64,000 nucleotides of DNA from the NCBI GenBank assembly GCA_033977485.1, contig CM066992.1:105945450-106009449 (forward strand). The letters run 5' to 3'. Within the stretch, counting starts at the first letter, position 1; every line of letters begins with the position of its first letter. Shown piece after piece: positions 35,628 through 45,992 of the stretch. The translations under genes were made by a program, and so were the position numbers. Below the pieces are notes generated by a model. It saw only the letters and a list, made by a program, of their open reading frames with translations, was not told the DNA's origin and did not search any database. The DNA is from Hydrangea macrophylla. Lineage: Eukaryota > Streptophyta > Magnoliopsida > Cornales > Hydrangeaceae.

Positions 35628-36693
35628 TTGTTTTGAACTTTTTTTTAAATGAGATGGTTTTGCGTTATAATCCTTGACTTTTTAGTATAGCTTGTTTCTA
35701 GTGCAGTAGTTGACAACAACTCTGACAGGGGAAAGAGGCAATGTAAGGTGTAATTTCATAAAGGAACCAAAGATGGTTAGGCTTAAACCTGTCTTACCAT
35801 CAGTTACAGATATATGTCCCATTTTGGAAGACAAACTACAGTACAATCAGCTAAATATACAAATCATGCATGTAAATATATATCAAGAGATACACATAAG
35901 AACTTTCAATTGAGCATCACAAGATTCTATCCTCTACACAAATGAAACTTTTAAAAGTCCCCAAGGATTTGAAAGATTGTACACCGATTGATAAAGAGCA
36001 AAGCTGGGAGCTTAGAACACAAATGATCCAATGTAGTCATTGTACTTATACAACATCTGGTTGTGTTTGCTATAGTTTATGGTTCGGGCGTGCCAAAAAG
36101 CAAGTGATGCAAGAGGCTTCTAAATCTAACTTCTAATACAACGATTGTAATGAGCAAGTAGGAAAGTACCATTGTCCAAAGATTCAATGGCAGTGTTGAA
36201 GCACACAAGCCGATTAGTATAGAATTTACCACGTAAATAATAACAAACACAATTAATAAAATATCTATCAAGGACACTTTACTGAATATGTTAGGAACAA
36301 AAACACAAACTGAATTAGCTAATGACATCACTAGGAGGCTAGGTTTCATGAGTTTCATCAAATGTGGGTGCAAAATACATCCATTAGAACTTTCCTCACA
36401 TACAATTTTTCTTTTTGTCATCGAAAATGCTCATACTGAAAAAGAGAAGATGCAGCATGAGTCATTCACATAAAAAATAATTGATCTAAACATACCTTGA
36501 AGAGATTGTACAAATTTACAAACAGAGATGAAATCATCAAGCCGGAATCTTCCATTCTTCTTTTGGTCAAAACTCTTAACAACATTGGAAGAGAATAAGA
36601 GGGGGAGGAAAAACAAAGCCAAATTGGTGAATATGTATAAAATAATTATAATAAAAAAAAAAAAAAATTGTTAATCAGCCACGGTGTGTTTTT
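35628..36693. other. Region with no recognised feature
   Basis: AT-rich. A minus-strand frame at 36077-36421 has hydrophobic stretches but no family motif and is not called as a gene. A poly-A tract lies at about 36653-36666. Confidence 0.4.
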
Positions 36694-37296
36694 GTAATAA
36701 CCCGGAATTTCTATATTCCTTTTATGCTGCAATATTACTTAAGCACGAGTCATGCTAGCGTATGATAAATGGATACGGGAAAGATACTTCATTAAAAAAA
36801 TGAAACGGTCCCATGATAGTAGCATAAGAATGGAAAAAGATAAAAGGAATGATAGAATATAGTTTTGCTACTCGAGTTAAATGCTCAATACAGAATGAAA
36901 GGGTCCAAGAGGAATTTCGTTACGAGAATAGGAGGTAAGAATGGGTAGAAGAAGAGAGAAATGATGAAATGAAAATATTTCCATAATTAGTAGGATAACT
37001 AGTAACTCATAAGAATGTGAGGTATTAATTGGCAGTAAGCAAGAAGTGTTGGAGCCGTGAATGTGTAATTGAAAAAAAAAAAAAAAAAAAAGGAGGAAAA
37101 ACTTTTTATAAAAATTTGTTTTAATGGTATCAAAATACAAATTATTAGTTTTTATTATTGTATACATATTGTAATTTGCTGCTACTATTATAGTGACTTA
37201 GGGTATATGTTATTGTGGTACTTAAATATCAATTATTTTTAAACTGTTGGAATGTAAGTTGGTGGAGACTTTGTCTCCACAGTTGAATTCATTAAG
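36694..37296 (+). other. Possible LTR fragment (gypsy-like 5' terminus)
   Basis: TGTAATAACCCGGAATTTC at 36694 resembles the start of plant gypsy LTRs (TGTAACAACCCGGAATTT). No second terminus is seen. A poly-A/T tract lies at 37072-37091. A perfect hairpin GTGGAGAC-TTT-GTCTCCAC occurs at about 37261-37279. Confidence 0.3.
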
Positions 37297-37324
37297 TGTC
37301 TAATATATATATATATATATATAT

Positions 37325-37789
37325 CGCCGGCCCAAAGGGGGTCAAAAGGGGCAATCGTCCCGGGCCACCAAAGTTTACAAAATTTTGAGGTTCCTGTGAA
37401 ATTTTAATAATTACATTTTTACCTTGAGATGTTTTAGTATTTTACATTTAGCCTCCCCAAGACCCAATCTTTTAGTGTCATCAACTACATCTATATTGAT
37501 ATACATGTATATAAAACTCAAAAACAAGGGCTCCTGGAATTTTAAAAATTACACTTTTGGTGTAAGATTTTTTTTGAGTTTTAGAAATAGACCCCTCTAA
37601 AATTTTGAAAGATACCATACAATGTTTAAGTTTCACAAATAAACTTATATTATAAGTAGACCCCAAAAAATTGCCAATTATGTATAAGTAGATCTAAAAA
37701 AAATTGCTTCGGGGGCGCTGCCCCGAACCCCCAAAGGGCCTCCCTTTTAATCGTTCGCCCCGGGCCTCCAAATACTCGGGACCAGCCCT
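37325..37789. mobile_element. hAT-like non-autonomous element in a TA tract
   Basis: The ends are CGCCGGCCCAAAGGGGGTC (left) and, read inward on the minus strand, GGGCTGGTCCCGAGTATTTG. Both continue into GGGGC..ATCG/GGGGCGAACGATT and CCCGGGCC blocks. Such GGGCYGGYCC termini are common in plant hAT elements. Both sides are TATATATA, in line with insertion into a TA repeat with an 8-bp duplication. It has no transposase. Confidence 0.5.
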
Positions 37790-37943
37790 ATATATATATA
37801 TTATATTGGAGGACTTTGTCCTACTAAGACATACAAAATATGACTGGATTGAGATTTGTGTGACTGTACGGTGATTGGATGATGACTAGGATGGTTAGGG
37901 TAAACACAGTTTGAGCCCTTATTCCCCATTACTATTACACACC

Positions 37944-37947
<4 letters not shown>

Positions 37948-37988
<41 letters not shown>

Positions 37989-38049
37989 ACACCCCCAACG
38001 CCCTTCTCTCTCTCTCAATCTCTCTCTCTCTCTCTCTTTTTCTCTCCCA
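37948..38049. repeat. (CT)n microsatellites
   Basis: Two CT runs separated by CACCCACACCCCCAACGCCC. Glu-Arg and Ser-Leu frames across it are artefacts. Confidence 0.95.
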
Positions 38050-38123
38050 CACACAACATTCCTCTCTCTCCGATCCATCACCATCACCATCAGTGACCGC
38101 CGCCACCACCATCGCTCCACCAC

Positions 38124-38189
38124 ATGGCCGGTAAGAGCTCATCCACCATCTACTCCCATCGACTGCTTTCCCTCTTGCCCTCTTCCGAT

Positions 38190-38246
<57 letters not shown>

Positions 38247-38460
38247 CAGTCCACAACCACCGACGAACCCCTGCCACCACCGCCTCCATCGGATCTGACC
38301 GAATAATCCACCGAAAGCCACTCGCTCACTCAGAAGATCTTCAATTACTAGATCATCGAGGAGCACACCAGCCAACTGAAAGATTTTGTACTTTCTTTCT
38401 CAAAATTTTTTTTGATTTGATACTCTCTTTCTCAAATTTTTTTTTAAATCGATTTGGTTT
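38124..38460 (+). other. First-exon-like fragment with a candidate intron
   Basis: ATGGCCG at 38124-38130 follows a CT-rich, UTR-like tract and meets GTAAGAG; a pyrimidine-rich stretch (including a CT microsatellite at 38193-38241) ends in CTCTGCAG at 38249. Joining the two sides leaves a frame open for roughly 80 codons. No known protein was recognised and the 3' continuation dissolves into poly-T. It may be a captured promoter and first exon. Confidence 0.3.
38193..38241. repeat. (CT)n microsatellite
   Basis: An uninterrupted CT run inside the candidate intron. Confidence 0.95.
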
Positions 38461-39705
38461 TTCTTTTTGAGAAATAAAAAAGAAATGTACTTTCATGGGC
38501 GATTGTGATTTAGTGCCCATATTTCTAATTTACAATGAGCGATTGTGAATTTGTTTGTTCTCATATTTTTATTAGGTACTCTATTTCTCAGATTTTTTTT
38601 TTTTGAAATATCAATTTGCTTTTGTTTTGTTTTGTTTTTTTTTTTTTTGTACTCTCTTTCTCCGAAAAAAAAAATTGATTTATAAAAAAAAAACAAAAAA
38701 AAATCCAAGAATTTGAATCGATTTGCTACTCTCTTTCTAAACTTCAACATAGTTCTTTTTTTATTCTTTTCTCATTTTTGTTTGTTTCTGTTGAAGAATT
38801 TTTGTTTGGTTCTTCATGGTAATTTCATTTTTGTTTGTTTCTATTGAAGCATTGTTTTCCCCTCTTTTTGTGCTTCTTGGTTCAATTGGCAGCTTTGATA
38901 CATAACTGTTACTGATATTCCTACGCTGGTTTGTGTTTGTGGAAATCTTTGATAACTAACTAAATGTGTTCCCATGCATACTAATTTTTTATTTAAACTT
39001 TGTATTTTATCAAAAGTTTTGTGATTGATGCAACTTTATGTTTTTCTATAGGCCATGGTGTATGAAGCCAATTTTTTGAAAAGTTTAAGCATGTGTTCAA
39101 GACTAACCAAACAGTTGTTTTTTTTTTTAAATACTTTTAGATTTTCTTGAAAAAGTGTGTGCAATTCTTTAAGACAATGATCATGCAATTTGTTTTAGTG
39201 ATCAGTTTAATTGTTCAGTCCCCTTTAGTCATCTGTTTCATTTTTCATTTTTTAGTGTCATTTTATGCACATAAGTAGATCATTTGGTTGTTGTCAGTGT
39301 GTGTACCATTTTTTATTCTATGTAGTGATTGTTCAGTCCCCTTTTATTGTTTTCCTTAATTTAATTTATCTTTCATGTCTGACCAACACTTGCAATTTGT
39401 TTTAGGTAAGTGTGCTTTTGATATTGTTCCGATTTTAGTTTACCTTCCTTTTTAATATTGTCCCAATTTAATGTGCTTGCAAGATTTTCATCTCATTCCA
39501 ACCTGGGATTCTCTCTTTCCTCATAATTGTCCTCAAATATTTCCTAATTTTTATTATTTCCTAAAATAAATTAACTCATTTTAATTCTTGACTAATTTTT
39601 AATTTAATCATGTTTTCACAATTTTCTGCCTCGATGATTCTCTGAATTGAATTGGAAAATATCCATTTAAAATGTTGGAAAGTTGGATTTATAACAATCT
39701 GTCAT

Positions 39706-39817
39706 AAGTTTTTACTTTCCAACTTTCCTAATCAACTTTGTAACTATTCTGTATTTACCACAAGTTTTTACTTTCCAACTTTCCTAATCAACTTTGTAAC
39801 TATTCTGTATTTACCAC
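39706..39817. repeat. 56-bp direct tandem duplication
   Basis: Two near-identical units (39706-39761 and 39762-39817) start AAGTTTTTACTTTCCAAC and end TGTATTTACCAC. Confidence 0.9.
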
Positions 39818-40103
39818 GACTTATAGTTTAGTCAAAACAATTCTATATTTATATTTTCCTTACAACTTTCCTAATTAACTTTATATCGATTCTATATTTA
39901 CACGATTTATATGTCAAACAATTCTATATTTATATTTTCCTTATATTAACATTCCCTCTCTATATCACTCACAAATCACGTAAGCACGTCTCTCTCACTC
40001 TCTTTGCACACCTCTCTCAGTCTCTATCCTCACTACCTCACCGTCCACCACCGCTGCCCCCAGCCACCTTCATTGCATCCATCGCTGCACACCTATCAGA
40101 CCG

Positions 40104-40135
40104 ATGTCGTTCGAATCACGGTAACACCACTTTCC
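40104..40135 (+). other. Second ATG-plus-donor signature
   Basis: ATGTCGTTCGAATCACG is followed by GTAACACC and preceded by a CT-rich, UTR-like stretch (39985-40103), like the fragment at 38124. It may be another captured first exon. No product was recognised. Confidence 0.2.
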
Positions 40136-40251
40136 CAGTAGATGTTGTGTTCTAATTTTTGAAGTTCAGTTGCATTCCCATTTAATTTGTAGTTGTGTAT
40201 GTGAGAATGTTATCAGTTTTGTGTTCCCATTGTTTCATCTATTTTAAGTTG

Positions 40252-40432
40252 CGTAATTTTATGCTTCCCAAATTTTATCCCAAAAGTGCTTCCCAAATGA
40301 TGTGGCAGTAGGGTCAGGTAAACAAATTTCTATCAAAATTCAACTGGTCCCCGCTGAATTAGACCTTCCCTCATTGCCACATCATTTAGGAAGCTCTTTT
40401 GGAATAGAAATTTGGGAAGCATAGCATTACTC
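40252..40432. mobile_element. MULE-type foldback MITE, 181 bp
   Basis: The arms read ATGCTTCCCAAATTTTATCC and CCAAAAGTGCTTCCCAAATG, then ATGTGGCA, mirrored at the right end up to GGGAAGCATAGCATTACTC. The arms are about 60 bp with a few mismatches. A perfect 10-bp duplication TTTTAAGTTG (40242-40251 and 40433-40442) fits Mutator-like transposition. Confidence 0.88.
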
Positions 40433-41797
40433 TTTTAAGTTGTGGGATTGATCAAGTTTAGTCATTGATTAGTTTGCTCCATAATGCCAGTCTGTCACTT
40501 TGCTCCATAATATCAGTCTGTCACTTAAATTATTCCCTATTTAGTAGTATTGATATCTACAAGTTTTCCATTTTAAGATTGTGATTCATTGTTATCAAGA
40601 GTTGAAACACCATCACTTTGGCTTTTTACAATAATTTTTGTACGCTGCATTTTGGCTTGAGGGTTGTTTGAGTCTTTGGCTTTCGCCTTAGAGTGTCGTA
40701 GACACGTGGATTTAGTCAGCCTCTGTTTTGCTGAATTTTCCAGCCCCTAACTAGAGCTTAAAACAACCCATTCATGTTTTGTTTGAAATGTTCTACTAAA
40801 ATTTTTAGCCCCTAAATGGAAATGAAAAAGCCCAATAAGCCCCAAACAACCCCTGTTTTGCTGAGTTTTTCAACCCCTAAATGGAAATGAAAACAGTCCC
40901 AATCAGTCGCAAACAGCTCATGTGTTGCTGAAATGTTTTGCTTAAATTCAATATAATGTTTTGCTAAATTTTTAGCCCCCAAGGGGAGGGGCCTAGACAG
41001 AACTTTTTTCCTTATTCATCTGGTATTTACTATTTGACCAGTGAGAAGAAAGTGAAGAATATACACGTTTGTTATAGAGAATTTTGAACACGAACAATAT
41101 GGCTACTTTTGATTTGCCATTTCATTTCAAATCCCAGTTAGAGGGTCCCCATGTGAGAATTCATTCCCAGCTCCATTTTTTATTTTCTTGGGAACTTATA
41201 TGATGTTGTATCAGTTGCCTTTCCATTATTGAAGAGCATCATGTTGTAGTCTAATATGTAATGAGCTGATTATTATTTCATTCATGACATAAAACCATGA
41301 ACTTAGGAGATCTTTTGATTTAGCTTAAAGAGTACTCCCTAAGAGTTTTTTGGTTCTATTTTTGACTTATTCTTTGAAGGAATGGTAACAATTTCAACTG
41401 AAAAACTTGAGGATTTATTTGGTGGTTTACTACACATCTCCCCCGGTGTGATTGAATGTTCGGGCGTGGAAACAATAAAGAGGGACAATAGATGGACTGG
41501 TAGATGTGAAGTTGGAAAGAAAGGCACTTTAATTTTTGGAATATTGTCTATTGCCTAATTGTTTATTGTTGTATACAATGTGGCTTCACTCGAATAGTTG
41601 ATTTGCTTACTTAGTCTTTTCTTCCCACGGCTTCACTTTTCTCTGCTTAGGTTAATTAGTTGGGTTGTAGTTGATGTAAAATTATTTTTTAGATTATTAT
41701 ATGCGATGATAGTCTAACTCCAATTTCTTACATTCGTACCTGAACTTAAAAACCTTTTTATTTCGGGTAGTGCCCTCGGGCACGGGCAATACCTAGT

Positions 41798-43392
41798 ATA
41801 TATATATAAGTTAAGAATATAACTCTTGGAATAACTATTAGAATATTAACGTTTCCTTTGCAATGACTGACTGATTCATAAAGACGGCTAATTATGGTCG
41901 TTAACCTTGATCTTATGAGGGTTAACAATGGCCTTTTTCTTGTTTTTTTTTACTGGCTTAGCTATGAGTCATAATTAGACGAGATCAATTTTCCTCACGA
42001 GCTGATCTTTTCTCCAATAAAAAAATAATAATAATAATTTCCACTACAAGAAATGAATTTCTGATCTAAGTGACCTTCAAGTTTCTGAAAGAGAGTAAAT
42101 ATTTGAGTTTCTGCTTTCAAAAAAAAATTATATATATTTTCAGTTTGTAGTTACCGAGCAACTAAATATGAAGGGTGTTTAGTATTCTAGTTTTTCTTAG
42201 TGTAAAGAGAAACTAATACAGAGGAGGTTTTGGGCTGTTTTATCCTGGGGACGGCGTGGCGTGTACGAACTGCTTGCACACTTTGAGCAGAGCGCGAAAT
42301 TAAACGTCGACTTAAAAAGAGAGAGATCCACGACTCGGCCCAAGATGTTTTTAAAAAAGGCTATCGATCCGGTAATTCTATTCCACTTCTATTTACTGTT
42401 CCAACAAGAAGTGCATAACATGGGAGTAACCTAGTATCCCGGTACAAATGAATTCGTTGAATTGAGTTAACATTGGTGAGAAAGGGTATGAACGATAAGG
42501 GTGTATATGTAAACATTTCTACAATTACTAGGTCAAATAGTAATTCAAGAAAATGTAAGGAGCCACATTGGAATAATTGAAAGTGGAGTAGGTTGAACAG
42601 TAATTCAAGAAAGTGTAAGGAGCTAGAATATGATATTGGAAAGTCTAGTAGGTAAAGATGTAGTTTAGGAATGTTCAATTCTAGAACATGGTGGAAGGTG
42701 TTAGGTGTCATGATTTAGGAAGATTAAATCTCCATTTGACATGTGGTGATGAATAACCTAATGAAAGAATATAAAAGAGATGTACATCTTTGAGGTGTTT
42801 GTGTAGAGACAAGCAAGGAGGTAAAAGAAAAGTGAGAATAAGAGATAAAAGAGAAAGAAATGAAAGGGGAAAAAGAAAATGGAAGCTAAGGAAAAGGAAT
42901 TGGAGTTGGAATTTGATCCCCAAGGGTAAGTAGACTTGTAGTCTATGGTTTAATTCCATTTTGATTAGATTAAGATATGGATTAAGGAAGGAACATGACA
43001 TGTTTATATATTGTTTACATGTTGAGTAATTAATGTAGGGGATTAAAGGGGTAAAGTATAAATGAGCTAGTAATCATGTTATTGAATCTACTAGCAATGT
43101 GAGTAATTCTAATCATTGAATTAGCTCTTAAATTGATGATCAAGATGTTATATATACATATGAAGCATGATATTTAGAAGCTAGTGATCATATTATCTTC
43201 CTATGGTTTTCATGGGATGATGTTAGAAGGATGAATTATGGAATTATGTGCTTAATTATGCTCTATGTTGAGTATAACAAGGGTATGGTTAGAAATTGTT
43301 ATTATGGTGTACATGGAAATGATGTGAATGTTTTGACATGAGAATGAATTCCATAATAAACGGAAGGAAAGGGAAAATAAGAGGATTCCTAC
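41798..43392. other. Region with degenerate repeat-like sequence
   Basis: No gene was recognised. A lone CACTACAAGAAAT motif near 42043 looks like one CACTA terminus without a partner. 42540-42640 holds a short duplication (TAGTAATTCAAGAAAATGTA-type). GAATATAAAAGAGATG near 42769 and a GA-rich stretch could be LTR promoter sequence, but no LTR ends were found. Confidence 0.35.
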
Positions 43393-43465
43393 GGAAAATG
43401 TGAGAATGGCTGGAAGATCGAAGTACTCTACTAGCTCTTTCAACAACTCTTCATATGCAGTTTCC
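43393..43465 (-). pseudogene. Orphan exon of an unknown host gene
   Basis: On the minus strand a strong acceptor (TCTTTTGTCTTTCAG) precedes a 73-nt open stretch reading ETAYEELLKELVEYFDLPA then ILTFS, followed by GTAGGAA as a possible donor. The peptide looks like real coding (balanced composition, amphipathic helix). A donor CAG|GTATGTATTGC about 170 bp upstream (at 43636) could end the preceding exon. The protein family was not recognised and no further exons were found. Confidence 0.35.
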
Positions 43466-43618
43466 CTGAAAGACAAAAGAGAAAAAAAAGAAAATAACAC
43501 ACAAATATTCACTTTGTACAAGAAGAAAACAAAGAATGAAGAGAAAAAAGAAAAAAGAAAAACCAATTAGAAACAAGAATGGGACGGAAAAATACCACCA
43601 TAAGGAGAGAAACGTCAT

Positions 43619-43910
43619 AATGATGCAATACATACCTGAAAATCGGAATCGTACAGGGAGAGAGAGAGAGACAGACATACAGACAGAGAGTCCGAGAGTG
43701 AGTAACGCTGAGAATTGAGATGAAACCCTAATTACAAATGTTCAGAAAAGGCAAATTGAATGAATAACAATGAATCACAGCTTGTATTCACACACACACA
43801 CACACTTGCTAATGAAGCAATACATACCTGAAAATCAGAATCGTATGGAGAGAGAGAGAGGTGAGAGTGATCACTGAGAATTCGTGAAATACTTGAAATG
43901 TGTTAAATCT
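43619..43910 (-). repeat. Duplicated 5'-exon end with splice donor
   Basis: The segment AATACATACCTGAAAATCGG with following GA-rich sequence and GAGAATT (43627-43720) recurs at 43829-43890 as AATACATACCTGAAAATCAG. Both carry CAG|GTATGTATT on the minus strand. A weaker third trace (GAGTGATCATTGAGAATT) lies near 44020. Confidence 0.6.
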
Positions 43911-43931
43911 GTTTTCATTTTGATTCTGTTT

Positions 43932-43971
<40 letters not shown>
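43932..43971. repeat. (AG)n microsatellite
   Basis: An uninterrupted AG run followed by a TGTGTATGTGTG tract. Confidence 0.95.
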
Positions 43972-43974
<3 letters not shown>

Positions 43975-44295
43975 TGTATGTGTGTGTATGTGTTTTAGAG
44001 AGAGAGAGAGTGTGAGTGAGAGTGATCATTGAGAATTTGTGAAATGGTGGCAAAACTGTTTTCGTTTTGATTCTGTTTTATAGCAAGAGAGAGAGAGAGA
44101 GGAAGTAGGGTCGGTGTTGGATAATAGGATAATTAGATTTCAATCAACTTTTTGTACGAAATTTAAAAGTTAATCTACTACTTTTTGAAAATTAAAAAAA
44201 TGTCAATAATAATTTAAAAATTAAAAAGTCATCGAAAAAAAAACTTTTTAATAGTTTTTTTTTATATATATATTTTAGTCTATTTTTTGTTTTTA

Positions 44296-44465
44296 ACGTT
44301 CTGAAATTGCACCAAAACGTTTGAAGACTTGCTCCCAACGTTTGAAGAATTGCTCCCAATGTTTGAAGTGTTGCACCCCGACTTTTGAATGGGTTGCTTT
44401 CTGCATTTAGAAGAGTAGCTCCCAATGTTTCAAAGAGTTGCTCCCACCATTATAAAGAGTTGCTC
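44296..44465. repeat. About 25-bp tandem repeat, GTTGCTCCCAA.GTTTGAAGA
   Basis: About seven degenerate units. On the minus strand it gives a repetitive GATLQTLGA-type frame that is not considered a gene. Confidence 0.75.
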
Positions 44466-44764
44466 CAAAACGTCATGTAAAATTTGATGAATTTTTTATT
44501 TTACAAAACAATTTGATATTTTTTCAATTTTGAAAAAATGGCAGACTAACTTTTAATTTTGACACCTAAAAATGACTGAAATGTTATTATCCCTTGTATA
44601 ATCCTACAATTGAATTTTGTTCAAATTTTAAATAGACAAAAGTCCATATCATTTCATTAAAACAAGGGTAATCGAGTAATTTCACGAATAAGTTAATTTG
44701 TATACCCTCACATAAATTAGGTGGTATGGACATTTTTTTTGTCCAAAAATGTGTATTTTCTTAT

Positions 44765-44893
44765 GGGTAATATTTGGGGCACAAACAAATCTCACAAACA
44801 CTTACACCCATAGTCCATCTCTCTCCTCAGTGGCAGAGAGATAGACTGTGAGTGTAAGTGTTTGTGAGATTTATTTGTGCCCCTAGCATTGTT
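44765..44893. mobile_element. Foldback MITE (copy 2), about 129 bp
   Basis: The ends GGGTAATATTTGGGGCACAA and TTGTGCCCCTAGCATT resemble copy 1 at 34095, and both have CTATCTCTCTC-like inner arm ends, but the arms in between differ (CAAACACTTACACYCATAGT). The arms pair over about 55 bp around a 10-bp centre. The target duplication is unclear. Confidence 0.8.
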
Positions 44894-44941
44894 GTTTTCT
44901 TTTTCTTTTTTCTTTTTATTTTTTGCTAAAACAAGGTAAAC

Positions 44942-45238
44942 TCATTGAACAAGAGAACCAAAAACAGAAGCCTCACTGGGATGTTGAGGATCATCCTCCA
45001 ACAAGAAAGGAGGAAGATCGTCAACCGCAACGGTCCCAAAACAAACACCAAAAGCAGCCCAACTGGCAACATTGTGAGCTAAAACGTTTGCCTTCCTGGG
45101 AACGAACAAAATATTTCAAAAAACAAAATGCAAAGATAACAATTCTCTTCCTTCCAAAACCAGATGATCAATAGACCAATCATGAAGGAAGGAGGGAGAA
45201 GCCAGTGCAGAGCATACTTGGAGGGAATCGCCTTAAAG
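44942..45238 (-). pseudogene. RNase H-like (RVT_3-type) domain remnant
   Basis: On the minus strand one frame reads GDSLQVCSALASPSFLHDWS, then EGRELLSLHFVF, a stop, NILFVPRKANVLAHNVASWA, and a tail ending in a stop at 44942-44944. D-S-L near the start, V-P-R-K-A-N and A-H-x-x-A are the hallmarks of the plant RNase H-like domain found at the end of LINE-L1 polyproteins and in related host proteins. One internal stop and loss of the N-terminal half make it a remnant. It is cut at 45243 by the LTR that starts at 45244. Confidence 0.65.
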
Positions 45239-45243
45239 GATGA

Positions 45244-45992
45244 TGTCACGCCCCGGAGTAACCAAAAATAGTGAAAATAAATTTTCCTTTTTGGACCCAT
45301 AGGGAATGACTTGATTGAAAGTCGTCCTGTCCTCTAACACTATAAACAACATGAAATAAATGGGAGAAGACTAATTATAACTTAAACTTAAATCTTGAAT
45401 AATTTAAAACAATTACAAAACATAGGTCCCAGTACTAATACAACAAACTATTATAAATACACGATGCTGGTGGCTATCTTTGGTTTTCACTTCCAGTGTC
45501 CCTTAGCATCTTACTCTCAAGACTGAATTGTTCTCTGACCAACCTGCAAGGAAATTTGGACATTGGATTGTCAAGGCGTAATATGCCGTCAGCTTTGCAA
45601 CAAAGCTGAGTGGGCGTTCATAACTATATTCACTGTCAATATACATACACTAACTACTCATCTCACGTTATTACTTTGCCTCTTAGGATGCAGTTAGTCC
45701 ATTATCGATTGACGTCGCTCACACGAACATAGCAGAGGTATTAACCAACATGTAATACAGTTAACCAAACATCTACCATTAACCAGATTATAGGATTTAT
45801 ATGATTCGCAACATGCTTGTCTAGTTCTCGAATAATAAAAAAATATTCGTACTAATCAATTTCTCATTTCCATTATACTCGTGCATGTAAATGCGTACTA
45901 AATGAACCCGAACCCAAACCCAAACTCTGGAATAAAAAATCCCATAACCAATGTAACTCAATAACATCGGGTTATAAAACCCACAGTGACTA
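45244..45992 (-). mobile_element. Older minus-strand gypsy LTR, left part
   Basis: It starts TGTCACGCCCCGGAGTAACC directly after the RNase H remnant. The terminus resembles the Tekay family LTR end but the rest differs, so it is another family. It is interrupted by the young element at 45993; sequence resumes at 57515. Confidence 0.6.

Larger units (their letters stand above)
37297..41796 (+). mobile_element. Probable non-autonomous Helitron carrying gene-like fragments
   Basis: The 3' end is good: a perfect 6-bp hairpin GTGCCC-TC-GGGCAC (41770-41783), a short spacer GGGCAATAC, then CTAG followed by T, matching the Helitron CTRR|T terminus. The 5' end is only guessed at TCTAATATATATATAT (37297 onward), which lacks the usual preceding A. 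The interior holds two CT-rich first-exon-like segments, a 56-bp duplication, a MULE-type MITE and the hAT-like insert. No Rep/helicase is seen. Confidence 0.4.

Noticed and set aside
36077..36421. 114-residue minus-strand hydrophobic frame
   Set aside because: No family motif, AT-driven hydrophobicity, no supporting splice or promoter context.
37801..38375. Minus-strand 162-residue frame with Arg-Glu repeats, and similar plus-strand frames
   Set aside because: Open only because CT/GA microsatellites lack stops; no domain outside the repeat.
42043..42055. CACTACAAGAAAT as a CACTA transposon end
   Set aside because: No inverted partner or 3-bp TSD was found within reach.
43252..43566. 104-residue minus-strand frame as a membrane protein
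   Set aside because: Its hydrophobic N-terminal part is an intron-like poly-pyrimidine tract; only the short exon after the acceptor looks coding.
45079..45300. 73-residue minus-strand frame
   Set aside because: It is out of frame with the RNase H reading, which is the meaningful one in the same segment.
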